Source: Lagopus muta (lineage: Eukaryota > Chordata > Aves > Galliformes > Phasianidae). Taken from it: DNA of 64,000 nt. This document shows, piece by piece, positions 37,980 to 50,223 of the stretch. The stretch lies in assembly GCF_023343835.1 (NCBI RefSeq), contig NC_064439.1, positions 33,740,508 through 33,804,507 on the forward strand. Direction: 5' to 3'. How positions within the stretch are numbered: position 1 is the stretch's first letter; each line of letters begins with the position of its first letter. A program made the position numbers and the translations under genes. Under the pieces are notes generated by a model that did not search any database, was not told where the DNA came from, and saw only the letters and a program-made list of their open reading frames with translations.

Positions 37980-39636
37980 AGACGCCTTGTTTTCCCAGTT
38001 TACTGTGACTAATCATATTCTGTGTGGAAAATGTCAGTTTTCCTCTCCTGAGCTTGAGCATCAAGCTGTATTTATCCAGGCAAATGCAGACACACAAGTA
38101 TCTAAATGAAATTTAAGTTTCATTACTAAAGCACAGTTTCACTTGAGTGCTGCTGGGAACTGAATCTCAATGAGATGTTTTCCTGCAGGTGAGTGGGAAT
38201 TGCTGCTGGCAGAGCAGAGCCTTTGCCCCCTCAGAACTGCTCTCCAGCTCCTATCTGCATGTGACAATTCCTTATTTTTCACAAATTGGATTAAATCACT
38301 GTGCCTTGTATCAGTCACAGCCCTGACTTTTTGAAATGTTGATTTATGATAGACAGCCTGAAACTGCTCCAAATTACAGGGAAGGCAATTCTGCATACCA
38401 GCACCCTTTCTCATTTTTCTGAAGACTAGATATCTACATAGCAAGCCTTTTCCAATCTCCATGGCAACTAAATACTCACCACCTAAGCCACATATTCAAG
38501 TACAGTCATTTTCAATTCTCTTCCAATTAAGATTCCGCAACAGTCTTGTTTTATTTTCTCGCTATAATCACAATACTAGCAACGAAGCCTTGCAGTGTTA
38601 TGGTGGAAAGTATAGGTGGGTATAACTGTGCTGAGTATTCCTGGTTAGAAGCTGCCTGGTAGTAAAAGGACTGCATTAGATCTTCACTTTCCTTCATTAT
38701 CAATAGATTATTCTGCCTAAAAATACAGATACCATCCAGTCACAAGAGCATCCTTTTCTCTGTACTAGTGAAGAATACCAAAAATCTCCCACATACAATT
38801 CTGAGAAACACTGTTATTACAGAAGCATAACTATAATATTCATGTATTTTTACTCGCTATTAATTCATTCAGACTGTGGATTTCAATGAATGATAAGCAG
38901 GTTTGTATCAGGTATTGTCTAACATGATAGGGTCCAGTGCATGAACTGAAGCATTAAGTAAAACAGTAATAAACAGCAATATTCAAATCATATCCCTGAC
39001 ACGAGCTTCTGCTACAGCTGAATTAGCTGAGCAACTAATTGCTTAATAACCACTGTAAAATCTGTGATTTGCTAGGCAGTATGAAAATGCTAAAAGAGCA
39101 ATGGAGCAGATAAAAACCAAATAAATGGCTTTCATGAACTGACAGCAGATACAGAGCTGGATCTCTAAGCGGCCTTGGAACCAAGATGACATACCAAGTT
39201 AGGTGTAAATATTTTTACATAATTCTGTCATTCCTTCAAGAAGTTCTTGCTGCTAAACAAATTGGAAAACTATATGAGTGCTACTTGGGAATTAAAAAGC
39301 TTTGAAATGCATTTTTGAATGTAAGCAAAACAGATGTACTGGCGTTTGAGAGCTTTTTCTGGAAAATGAATACCCTGCTGCCTGCACGGTGTGTCCTTCG
39401 CCTTTTGAACTAAGATGGGCAGATTGAAAAACAGCTTTTGTGGTGAATACAGATTTTTAGTTTCTTTACTTACATTTATGAAATAGTTTGATAAGGATCT
39501 ACAGGGTTTTTATATATGGAGTTTCTACGACGATGAACAGAAATGTTTTTGATATTTAAATGCTTGAGATGTCAAAGAACCATTCCATTCACTGCCATTT
39601 TGATGACTGTTGTTTTAATGTCATGGGAGACATCTT

Positions 39637-39668
39637 GGTCCCATGGCAATCTGGGGAGCCATGGGACC
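39637..39668. repeat. Perfect 11-bp inverted repeat with 10-base loop
   Basis: The arms GGTCCCATGGC (39637-39647) and GCCATGGGACC (39658-39668) are exact reverse complements separated by 10 bases. This is a stable hairpin in the sense transcript of GALNT15 intron 1. No family or function was recognised. Confidence 0.7.
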
Positions 39669-40457
39669 ACTCTGGCACTCTGTAACCTCTCCAGAAATGT
39701 CACACCATGTCCACACAGCCAGGTTTCTTGCAGTAGATTGTAGGAGTACTTGGAGTTGTAAAGGAAACAGCAGAAATGGTCGTGGGGATAATCTACCTAT
39801 TTGGGAGCCTCTTTCATCAGTGATGCATTTTCATCAGAAAAAGCAAAGTGTGCAGACTTCGTAGGGAATATGCGTTAACTTTCTTAAATGTATATGTATT
39901 AGTTTTCTTTACCTAAGTCAGGGTCTGTTTCTTTGCTGTACAGGGATGGCTTCATTCTCTGTAATCTGGGTCAGGCAGTCCGCAGTTACATTGATGAGTT
40001 ATTTTTTTCTGGTTAGTCTTAAAGGTATTGCATTTCAGTTTGCTCTTTTTTGTGTTACATGAGAAAATATGGAAGGGGCGGAGGTTGGCTTTGATCTGTT
40101 GTATCACCCTTTCTCCTTTGCTTTACTTGTCTTTTCAATTCCTCTCTCTTTGTCTTCTGTATTTGAGCTCTTTGTTTCTGCTGCAGCCAGAACAGAAGGG
40201 AAAGAAAAACAACCAACCAACAGAATACAGCAAAACATTCATATTCATATTTTTAACTTTAATTTTTGTAATGTCATTCTCAAATTTTCACGTTGTGTTC
40301 CAGTCTTAGACACCTTAATATTTCCTTGGCTTCCTGAGCTGAGATCTTAAACTGCTTTCCATCCTTGAAAATGTAGGTGTAGCTTGCAACTCTGGTCTGA
40401 GAAAAGTAGCCAGCTGTACCAGTGTTTCTAGTGTCTCCCTCATTTGATCCCATACAG

Positions 40458-40624
40458 GTGCCTACAGCAAGAATATGACCCCAGCCTGCCTACTGCTAGT
40501 GTCATCATCTGTTTCCATGATGAAGCCTGGTCTACTCTGCTGAGAACAGTGCACAGCATTATTAACACAGCCCCAAAGACCTCCCTCAAGGATATCATCC
40601 TAGTAGATGACCTGAGCCAGCAAG
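40458..40624 (+). CDS. GALNT15: GALNT15 coding exon 2: start of GT-A catalytic domain
   Basis: Encodes residues 181-236 and the first base of Gly237. The acceptor is CATACAG at 40451-40457 and the donor GTAATC begins at 40625 (phase 1). The translation contains the GALNT hallmark [20 protein letters not shown], followed by [12 protein letters not shown]. In the family this forms the first strands of the Rossmann-like nucleotide-sugar binding fold, and the VDD region contacts UDP. The reading frame joins exon 1 exactly (tt + g = Leu). Confidence 0.95.
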
Positions 40625-41306
40625 GTAATCCCATTTCTCTGTATGATCTCTGCTTTCCAAAGCTGCAAGGAGTAGACTGTCCACCTCCAAGTATTGTATA
40701 AAGAGAATGAAAGGCAAATGGGACCCTGAGGGAGAGAACCTTGAGCTGGCTGCCAGATTTCAATCTTCCATCTCTAGAATTCAACTTAGCCTTTCAACTT
40801 TGAAATATGTTTCTTTTCTTCCCCATCACTTTCAATTACTCTGAGCTTTCTTGCTTTAAAATAAGATCACAGTATGCAAATCTTCCCACTGGACCAGATC
40901 TGGCATAATAATTTCCAGACATGGACTTTGGATGAAGTGAGGAGTGGAAAACTCCACATTGCTAAAATAATCCCAAGTCCTTGGGAAAGCCAAACACCTG
41001 TATCTCATGCTGATCTGTGTCTTTTATGAGAGGATGAGAACATCTACCTTTTGGTGAAAACAGGAGAGGGGGATATTAAGTTTCTCATAGGAACAGCTTC
41101 ACACCTAGTGAATCTCAGTTTCCATTAGTCTCTACTGCTCTTTGACATTACACTGCTGTGGGAATATTTGGAACTTGGCCTGCACGGCCATGTAAAACAA
41201 ACGCTCCCAGAACATTTTACTGGCAAGCAAGCAACATCTCCTGCTACCTGTTGCTTTCTAGTAAGAACTTGAATCAAAGCTAAAATGACCGTTCTGTTTA
41301 TGACAG
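40625..41306 (+). other. GALNT15 intron 2
   Basis: Phase 1 intron of 682 bases; nothing recognised inside. Confidence 0.8.
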
Positions 41307-41511
41307 GGCCCCTGAAGTCAGCCTTGAGTGAATACATCTCAAAGCTGGATGGCGTGAAGCTGATCCGGAGCAACAAGAGGCTTGGAGTCATCCGAGGTCG
41401 GATGCTAGGAGCTGCACGGGCAACTGGAGATGTGCTCGTCTTCATGGATTCACACTGCGAGTGTCAGAAGGGCTGGCTGGAGCCACTCCTGGCAAGGCTG
41501 TCCAGCAACCG
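41307..41511 (+). CDS. GALNT15: GALNT15 coding exon 3: metal-binding DxH motif
   Basis: Encodes residues 237-304 and two bases of Arg305. The acceptor is ATGACAG ending at 41306 and the donor GTAAAT starts at 41512 (phase 2). Visible motifs are [19 protein letters not shown] and then [12 protein letters not shown]. Asp284-Ser-His286 is the DxH metal-binding motif used with Mn2+ and UDP-GalNAc. A short CR1 fragment lies about a dozen bases past the donor. Confidence 0.95.
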
Positions 41512-41522
41512 GTAAATACAGA

Positions 41523-41586
41523 ACCACAGAATCATACAATGGTTTGCGTTGGAAGGGAGCCTTAAAGATCATCGTGTCCAACCCCA
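41523..41586 (-). mobile_element. CR1 3'-end fragment just past exon 3 donor
   Basis: A minus-strand CR1 3' tail (CACAGAATCATACAATGG, then the 'ttggaagggagccttaaagatcat' block and 'tgtccaacccc') starts about a dozen bases after the exon 3 GT. It is only about 65 bases long and strongly 5'-truncated. Confidence 0.85.
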
Positions 41587-41658
41587 GTATCTTCATGACT
41601 TCTCAGCTCCCTGAATGTGCTAATTCCTGCTGGAAGAGATGCCCGTGGAAAGATTTTG

Positions 41659-41680
41659 GTTTATTTATTTATTTATTTTT
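41659..41680. repeat. (TTTA)n microsatellite
   Basis: Four to five perfect TTTA units followed by TTTTTA. Confidence 0.8.
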
Positions 41681-44095
41681 ATCCTTGCTTGGTTGTTTCC
41701 TTTGTGCAGGTCACATTGCTTTAATGTTCTGCTTTCACACCACATGCATTACCATGGTATGTGGGAAACAGCATAGGGCATGCAGCTGATAACCTCGCTT
41801 CATACCCGATATCACTAAACTGGCATTTTTCATCCAGCCCTTGTTAAAGCTATGACAAGGCTTCCCAGTGGTCTGAATTAAAAAGATTGCAATCCATTAT
41901 TTTTACTTTTTAGATGTCTTAGTTATGAAGCTGAAGATAAAAAAGGAGGGTTACCTTAACCACTTTGGCTTCCTGAGCTGCTGGGTTACAAACCAATGTC
42001 AGCTGTACCATTTCTGTTCCACAGAAAAACAGATTTTCCACACAGCTTAGACAGTTCTAGCTAAACTCACGCAGGAAGATACAGATTTGTATTTTCAGAG
42101 TGTTATAAGTCTAGGTTGGTGCTTGCGCCTAACCTTTAATTACAGCAGAGCTCTTTTTTGCAGTCCTTGAGTTCCTCAAGGACATTAAGGAAGTCTTCAT
42201 TATTTTTCCTAAATTGCTTGTAATGCTTGCATGGAGATCATTCATCAAATTGGCTTCATTGAGCAGTTGAGGAGCTGTTAAATTCAATAATATCCACTGC
42301 CTAAGACAGCCCAAATGAGGAAAACACAGTGACAAAATAGCTTAGAGTAACTAGTGAAATACCCCTCATTCTTCCTCTGGCTGCACCAGTCAAGCTGCTA
42401 TCCACACGCTTTTGCATGGATGGGAAAACACTCAATCACGTAAAGCAAGTGAATTTTCAGCTGGCAAGGAAAAATGCAGCCTTTCCAAAGATCAGTCCTC
42501 TGCAGAAGTTTAAAGGAGCTGAGAGAGAGATTTTAACTTTGAAAACTGATCAAGCCCAATTTTCTACACTCCTGAGCAGATCTACCACTGTTATTATGAC
42601 CTTAGCAATGCAGAGATCTTTACATGAACAGAGAACTCACTCTGAGTTGAACATATTCACGGAAAGGGAGATATCCCCAGTTCTGATTAACCTGTGACAG
42701 ACAAGGCAAACATGAGAAATGTTACCCAATTTTACAGGAACAGACAGATTTCTCAAATATTTGACTGCTCTGTGTGATTGCATTTCATTTCCTAGCATGG
42801 TGTTTTTATTCATTAACCCCAAAAGTATTAAGCCTTTCCAAAGTCAGTACATGTGCATTTATGGGCACCTTGGCTGGGACCAGCTCTTTGAACCATACCA
42901 AACAAATGGACTAGGATGCTGTGCATCAGCTTAGTGCACCACCTCAAGAATGGTTCAGTGATTTGCAAAGCATTCCTTGACATTTGATTATTCAAGGATG
43001 AATACCAAAGCCACCTGAACAGCATTAAAAAACTAGATGAGACACCCCACAGATCATTTCACTTGACAACTGTTTATATTCCAGCCTAATTCCAGGTGAG
43101 TAGCATGGTGCATAGTAATGCAGCTGTGCAATTATTACAATCATCTTTTTGGGTTGTGCCTTTTCCAGAAGACTGCAGGATACAACTGCTATACTGTATT
43201 TAGTCCAGAGGCACTGAAAGGCAGAGGGGAGCATATGCTCATTTGTGCTTGAAGCCTTGAAAAGGTTGCTGCTTTAACCTAAAAACAGTGACCATCGTGC
43301 CAAAGTGCATGGCTCCTTCCTTGCAGAAGGGTGACACAAAAAAAAAATACAAGTTCAAATTGTGGTTCCTGGCAATATTGCACGGAAACAAAATAAGCCT
43401 TGATTACATGCTCAAAAAGGAATTCCACCTCTAGAAAAAGCATAAGTGCCATAACATTGTCAGAGGGCGATGGCTTGCAGAGGGTTGGCTTGTCCTCAGG
43501 ACCTTTCCCCTGCTCCTCACTGCAATAGCTATTTGCCTCTGTGCTGGTGCACTGACTACAGCACAGCTCAAACACTGCTAGGAAACTGAAGCCTGCAATA
43601 TCAAAAGAAGCCTTTCTGGTTTCTAAAATTCAAAGTGTCTCTACTTGGCTCCTGATTCTAGGTCACTAATTTTTAATGAAATTATGTTAAACAGAATAAG
43701 AAATGAACACAGCAATGGAGAGATACTTCATTAGCCTTGGACTCAAGCAGAGCCTCTGTTTGTAGACACAGAAATAGAGTTGTATTGCTCAAAAAATTAC
43801 TGAGTGGAGCTGGTTTTATGGCACTACACTAGGGAGATGGAAAATATTTTGCAATGAACAGTTTCTTCATTTTTTTCATCCAGCCCTCTATTTTTTCTAT
43901 GGACCATCTCTCAGCTTTTCAAGCTATCAAACACATAAGTCATCTGTTTTCAACCATCTCACTGGCTTGGAGAAGTATGAATTTGTCCAGCCAGAGGACA
44001 CACAACCCCATCATGAATTTCAGCATGCATTTCCATGCTATTTTTCTTGGTTTTGAAAACCAACATCACGTACAGCAGCCTGGTCCCTGGGAATT

Positions 44096-44160
44096 CATAG
44101 AATCATAGAATCACCGAGGCTGGTAAAGACCTCTAAGATCATTTAGTCCAACCATCAATT
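44096..44160 (-). mobile_element. CR1 3'-end fragment in intron 3
   Basis: Starts with CATAGAATCATAGAATCACC and runs through 'ggctggtaaagacctctaagatca' to 'agtccaacc'. This is the minus-strand CR1 3' end including its terminal short repeats. Confidence 0.88.
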
Positions 44161-47037
44161 CGCTTTAGGCCTGATCTTTTTATAGCTTCTATTCGTCAAT
44201 AACACTAATTTCACTTACATGGCGTGTTATCTGAAGATGTGCTATCTCCTTACAATCTTTCACAGTGCTGATCAGTATCAGCAGGCGACCTATTTTAAAG
44301 AAGATGAGGTAAAGAAACTTGAATCTAAAGCCAAAAGCAATCAGTTTTGCCAAAAGTAGAAGAAAGGAGGATTTAGGTATGATTCAATCAGATTAAAATC
44401 TTTCCTTTCCTAGCAAAAATTAAGAAAAGATAAATCACTGAAAAGCACTTTCAAAATATCATGTCTACAACTTCGAAACAAAAATGTTAATTAACTCTTC
44501 CTCTTCACGTGTTACTCTAAAAATAGAAAAGAACACACTGTCCATGCTGACTGCAAGGGTCATGAGAAGATATTTCATTCACAATTGTATTCTGTTGAGA
44601 AATCCCAAACTAGGAAATAGTTGTTGCTCGGGTTGCTCTTTTGATGGAATTGTGACCTTTTGTAGATCCTGTGTGTTCCAAGCATTTGAAATATTTGCAA
44701 ATCAGTACCACCACAGTCAAATGGTTCTTGCCTTGCTGCTGGTTATATTTGAGTTTCCTGTTTTTTTCCTTTCCTTGAATTCCACAGAGTGAAATTAGCT
44801 GGAGTTTGCCAGTATGTTTTTCGCTTCAAAGCACCGAAAAGCTGCTGACTGTCTGCCAATTATTCAGTTAAAAACAAGAAGGATAGCTAAGAACATCTCC
44901 CAGCTTTCAATTACCTTCTGCTGCAAATTTGCATTTAGATCCACACAAAGAACCATCACTGAATATGCAGAAAACATATAAAAAAGGCTTTTCTATACAA
45001 AGCCTTGTTACCAAACGTTATGTAAAGTCCTGCTTGATTAAGATTAAACTGACAGTGTCCGGTTTTCACAAAAGTTACTGGATTCCTCTATTTCAGATCA
45101 CAAAGACACCCTCAATATTTAAGTTCTAAGGAGGTGTGGCTTTATTGGTTTCAGCAGAGCTACAGTAGTTTATACTAGGTAAGGACTTAGCATTACACTT
45201 AGAAACACTCTCTTGAGAAAGCTTTATCATGGCATGCTGAAAAAACTACTGGAGTAATAGCTTTAAAACATAGTAATCAATTTATATGTGTAACTTTGTG
45301 GTAAAAGATATTTGATTTTATTTTGTTCTGTTTGATTTTTTAATTTAGCCAGGTTAGAATATGGCTCATCCAGTGAGTTTTTTTTCTCAGCTGACTTAAA
45401 AATTGTAATTTTCTGTATCATAATTTGTATTTAGTTTGGGTTATTGCCTGTTCTCCTAACCATCAGAACCATGACATCAGTGCAGGTATTTTTCTTAAAT
45501 AACATGGAATTGTCATGCTCAATAACAAGCAAAGTAAAATGCATTAAAAACAAAGGTTATTTCAGCAGGAACTAGCACTGCAGTGGCTATTTATATGAGC
45601 AACTGCACTGATGCTAGGAGTGTCTTTGGAGTCTGGAGTTTTATAGCGGTAACAAATTTAAGGCAGATCCACAAAGAAGAACAGGTTTAAATTGGTTGGA
45701 TATGAAAATGGCAAATCATTTGAAATGTCTGGATTGTCTGATCCAGAATATATCTAAGCATAACTTTGAGTATCCACACTGTTTGCATCTGAGCTATGCT
45801 GCATATACGCATATAGTCTAACCTTCATGACTAGGGTTTTTTGAATGGTTCAGCCTACTCTGCCTCCCCTGGCTTCCACCCAGGCATGCCCCCCTGGTTT
45901 TCCCCTTCTGACCCTGAAACTTTGAAATAAAAGAACCCAGAATCATCAGTTCCTTTCTAGATGAGAATGGAGACACAAGCAGCGATCGCATGCATTTCAG
46001 CAGGTAGCACTGAACAGGTGGGAAGTATCCACCTCCAGGTGCTCTGCTAACCTGACAGTTGTCAGTGATGTCTACAGTGGAGAATGCAGCAGGATGTAGA
46101 AATTACAGTTATAGTGATTTTTCACTTTTTGAAGTTTAGTCTTATAACACCCATTTAATCTGCTAGCTGGATTTTTCCCAGCATGTCAAATTAAAAAACA
46201 CCTGCTTGTGTAAGTCCACCAGAGCACTACCTTTCAGTAACTTTTAGAAGAAGTCAGTTTCCTTCTTGTACTGTTAGTGAGTAAAGGTTAAATACCGTTT
46301 TCCATTATAAAGCTAACTCCTGTCAGCTTGAGTTTGAGGATGTTGCTCCTATCCTGGCTAGAAAACTGTACCAACATGCTTTCATCAAGAGAATCGAGGG
46401 AGGATATCAGCTTTATTATTTTTAGGATCATTTATTTGAGTCCTGCAGAAGAAAGGCAGCAAATCACTGCCTACAAATGTTGCCTAAAGGTGACCATAAA
46501 ATTGTTTTATTTATAAACACAGTGCCTGTTTCCAAGAGCGCCTATTATAATATATTACAAAGGCTGGTTTTATACCTGAATGGAGAGATATGATACTTCT
46601 CTGTTCTAAAGCCTTCTGCCTTTAGCTCATCATAGGGCAGTTTGCTCTTATTAGGAAACAATGAAATAACTGAATCATTTTGATGCTATTGTCTGCATAG
46701 TACATTTTCACACAATTCACTGAAGATCAGTAATCTCTTTTTCTCTGTGGGGTTCTAAAATTATCTACAGTAAATGGCAACTGTGATATAAGAGAATATT
46801 GAGGTTCCCCAATCCTGTCACAGAAAAAAACATTACAATAGAGATTGTAAAGGCAGGGCAGATTGTTAGGACTACATGACCATCACCAAGAGCTGCCATC
46901 TTCCTCAGCTTTCTGGTCTCTGCCATTGGAAAGAAATGAAAAGAATGGCTCACTGCACTGAAGATGTCTGAGGTGACTTTCCTCCGTTGACTACAGTATG
47001 GTTTTTTTATATCTTAATCCCTAGTAAATCTGTTTAC

Positions 47038-47330
47038 AAGGATGGATAGTGGTAGGACGAGGGGAATGGTTTTAAACTGAGACAGGGGATGTTTAGGTTA
47101 GATATTAGGAGGAAGTTCACCCTCAAACAGAGGGTGGTGACACACTGGAACAGGTTGCCCTAGGAAGTAGTGGATGCCCCATCCCTGGAGGCATTCAAGG
47201 CCAGGCTGGATGTGGCTTTGGGCAGCCTGGGCTGGTGGTGACCCTGCACATAGCAGGGGGTTGAAAGTCAATGATCATTGTGGTTCTTTTCAACACAGGC
47301 CATTCTACGATTCTATGATTCTATGATTCT
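47038..47330 (+). mobile_element. CR1 LINE 3' part in intron 3
   Basis: About 290 bases of plus-strand CR1. The 'ggtaggacgaggggaatgg' block is followed by 'aactgagacaggggatgttt', 'cactggaacaggttgccc' and 'tgccccatccctggag', ending in three ATTCTAYGATTCT units. It is well preserved compared with the other copies. Confidence 0.92.
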
Positions 47331-48273
47331 AAATGTTAATTACATTTCCTATAGAATACCTTCTAGGCAAGCCCTTACACTAAGACCAGGAGCTATACTT
47401 TCTGTGTAAAGGAGCAGAAATGGATACTGTTGTTCTTCACTATATTTTTTTCCTGCAGTCCCTACCACCACTGTATTTGTACTCTGAAAATTTCCAAATG
47501 TGATACATCACAGACCTGGAAACAAGGCATACTGATGGCTTTTCCAAATTGCCAGTACATTCCAGGATAATGCACACTGCGAAAAGTCACGACAAGTCTA
47601 CTATGGGGACATGTCTAATACCTCATCTCTAACTAACCCAAATTTAACCTGAGGTAGAAATCAATTGAAGGATTGCTGCTCACAGCACAGTGCCTCTTAA
47701 AAGTCAGTTTCTCACAGAGACAGTGAAAGCACATTGAGGATGTAGTAGAAGACTACACAAAAAGAAAATGTTTCACAAAACCAGTGATAGAAGTTAATTC
47801 AAAAAAAAACCAAGCAGAACAAAATAAGTGAAATTGCATATTTCGTTGGCCTGAAGTGACAAACTCATGAAGTGTGTGGAACATTTAGAGAAAAATGAAA
47901 GGATGGTAAAGCGTATGAGACCAAAATCATCTTTCAGTATAAATTCTGCATCCATAACTTCAAATGTGGAAACCTCTGTGAAACTGCTTTATAAGAATTC
48001 CGATGGTGAACACATAGCAAAATCCTGAATAGTTTTAGAATGACAGTGCAATGTATAGGTTATCCATAAATTATTGATCTTCAGAATCATTACTTCAGGC
48101 TCAGTATTACCATGCATGGAGCATCTGAGATCTATCAGGAGGGAAAATGAGGGCACTCAACATCCAGAGGAGTGCTTGGTGCTTTACAGGGTCATCAGGG
48201 AGGTCCACTGTTCACTAACACAGTAGTGAAATCATTATTCAGCTTTAAGAAGAAATTATATTGTCTTTTTCAG

Positions 48274-48441
48274 AAACAGTGTCGTCTCCCCTATCATAGA
48301 TGTCATAGACTGGAAGACTTTTCAGTACTATCACTCTGTGAGCCTGCATCGAGGTGTTTTTGATTGGAAACTAGATTTTCACTGGGAACCAGTGCCAGAG
48401 CATGAAGAGAAGGTACGACAGTCTCCCACCAGCCCTATCAG
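48274..48441 (+). CDS. GALNT15: GALNT15 coding exon 4: catalytic domain, middle
   Basis: Encodes the end of Arg305 to Ile360 plus two bases of Arg361. The acceptor TTTTTCAG ends at 48273 and the donor GTAACA starts at 48442 (phase 2). The translation reads NSVVSPIIDVIDWKTFQYY, then RGVFDWKLDFHWEPVPE, the conserved GALNT core around the acceptor and nucleotide site. A second AG at 48277-48279 could in principle be used, but the first gives the same spacing as the remembered human protein. Confidence 0.94.
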
Positions 48442-49024
48442 GTAACAGTTCATAAGCCAATATACTTCCACTCACCTCAACAGAACAATTTGGGCACTCT
48501 TCCAGCTAGTAAAAAAAAGACATGGTTACTTGCATTTGCTTGGTTGATGTTTTATGAAGGGGATGGCTTTTTGGCGTAGAATAAGATTGTTTGGGCTTTA
48601 ACATTCATTCTAAGTAGATTGCAGTTCTGCTTTTAACATGGCAAATATCTTACACACAACTAGAAGCAACTTCTCTACAACCTGACCAGACAAGGTATTG
48701 AGGTTTGTTGGGAAAGCAAATGATAGACTACGTAGAGTTAAAAGTCTTAATCATTATTTCTATCTGTAGTTTTGAATGTATTTATACTTTACACTTCTTA
48801 CTGTTCTGAGCCTGATTCAACAGTTCAGAGCTTGGCTCTCTTCCCTAGGTAAATCCTAGAATTCAATTCCAGTTGTTCTTTGATAATAAGTTAATATGAG
48901 ATTATAAGGACTAATATTTGATAATTTTTGATATTATCTCCTCCACAGAAATGGTGGGGTTTTCATCCTTCCTATAATTCTCTGTCCAAAACAGTTGTTC
49001 ACTTCCAAACTACTATCTATACAG
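48442..49024 (+). other. GALNT15 intron 4
   Basis: Phase 2 intron of 583 bases, the shortest of the gene; nothing recognised inside. Confidence 0.8.
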
Positions 49025-49142
49025 GAGTCCTGCAGTAGCTGGTGCAGTGGTTGCCATGGATCGACATTACTTCCAAAACATTGGAGCTTATGATTCTGAC
49101 ATGACCATGTGGGGAGCGGAAAATCTAGAGCTGTCTATAAGG
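49025..49142 (+). CDS. GALNT15: GALNT15 coding exon 5: Gal/GalNAc-T motif
   Basis: Encodes residues 361-400. The acceptor ATACAG ends at 49024 and the donor GTAAGA starts at 49143 (phase 0). It covers [18 protein letters not shown], which includes the mobile-loop region, and the first half of the Gal/GalNAc-T motif, read here as [11 protein letters not shown]. The family consensus is WGGENLE(L/I)SFR, so Gly392 is replaced by Ala and a Phe by Ile. Glu393, Asn394 and Glu396 are kept. Confidence 0.95.
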
Positions 49143-50028
49143 GTAAGAACCTTAATTAAAACATCAAGTGCTGGTAATTACTGGGTTTTGAAGGGATCTG
49201 AATGAAAAGGCAAGAAGTGATTTACAAAAGCAATGAAGTGTAGAACTCCTTGACGTATGGCAAATATCACTATACTTTCAGAATTCTACCTCATGCTCTG
49301 TGATCTGTCAGGACTGTACAAGAATATGCAGATGCTGTGAGTTAGGAGCATTATGTCAGGAGAAGGAAGTTCCACTATCACTGTTTGCCCGAGGTCAGAG
49401 TCACTGGTTCAGCTACCTTCTGAGAGCTGCCTCTTCTATTTTGGCATGCACCAAATGAAAAATTGCTTTTATTTCTTTGTCATCTACTTTAAATATCAAA
49501 TTGTTTATGTTGTATTATGTGCATTAGCTTTTGCTGAATATGAAGAGATATAATTGATATTAAAAAGCAACAAAAAATTGCAGACACAAAGCAAAGAGTC
49601 TTTAAAGTCCAAGGCAAAAGAAGGCATGCCCACAAGTCTCTTCACTACACTGCACTGTCTGTGTACAGGAAAACATAAAAGCATATAAATGGTTACACAG
49701 CATCAAATCTAAGGTCTGTCTTGCACAGTATCTTCTCTGTGTCTCCATGTCTGTGGGGAGCAGTGTATGAAGAAGCACATGATGTTCTTTCTGTTTCCAG
49801 GAATACACAGACTAGGATGTCCTGAGGGGAATCTATAGTAAAGGAGCTTCTTCTATTCAGATGCTTTAGAAATTTTGACAATTAACATTCAGCCACTGCC
49901 CAGAGTAAGCTTTAACTCAATGAGTGACTCTGGCTTTGCATTCTCACTATCACTGGTCTGTAAAGCCACCTGTGCTTTACTAGCTACATAGAAGATAATC
50001 TCTTTTTGCACCTTCACCTGTTTTTCAG
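49143..50028 (+). other. GALNT15 intron 5
   Basis: Phase 0 intron of 886 bases; nothing recognised inside. Confidence 0.8.
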
Positions 50029-50223
50029 ACCTGGCTCTGTGGTGGCTCTGTAGAAATCATTCCATGCTCCCGTGTTGGGCACGTCTATCGAAATCATATT
50101 CCCCATGCTTTCTCCTATGAAGAGGCCATTGTGAGGAACAAAATCCGAATAGCAGAGACTTGGCTGGGTTCTTTCAAAGAGAACTTCTACAAGAATGACA
50201 CAGTGGCTTTCCTAATCAGCAAG
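50029..50223 (+). CDS. GALNT15: GALNT15 coding exon 6: end of catalytic domain
   Basis: Encodes residues 401-465, exactly 65 codons with phase 0 at both ends. The acceptor GTTTTTCAG ends at 50028 and the donor GTAAAG starts at 50224. The translation TWLCGGSVEIIPCSRVGHVYR completes the Gal/GalNAc-T motif. His418 matches the third metal ligand of the family (SRVGH). The exon continues with VRNKIRIAETWLGSFKENFY and one sequon, Asn456 (NDT). Confidence 0.95.

Larger units (their letters stand above)
35251..40457 (+). other. GALNT15 intron 1 (5.2 kb)
   Basis: Phase 2 intron. It begins with the CpG island and a CR1 copy (see separate entries). It then holds a 21-bp minisatellite, a duplicated 21/22-base unit at 36643-36685, a palindromic block at 37928-37979 and a perfect hairpin at 39637-39668. 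No exon-like open frame with recognisable protein similarity was seen between 36300 and 40457. Confidence 0.8.
41512..48273 (+). other. GALNT15 intron 3 (6.8 kb)
   Basis: Phase 2 intron with CR1 fragments at 41523-41586, 44096-44160 and 47038-47330, and a (TTTA)n run near 41659-41680. Elsewhere it is AT-rich unique sequence. No further exon was recognised, and the joined reading frame needs none. Confidence 0.8.

Noticed and set aside
48274..48279. Alternative acceptor a few bases into exon 4
   Set aside because: Using the AG at 48278-48279 would drop two residues from a block whose length matches the remembered human protein; the upstream site also has the better pyrimidine tract.
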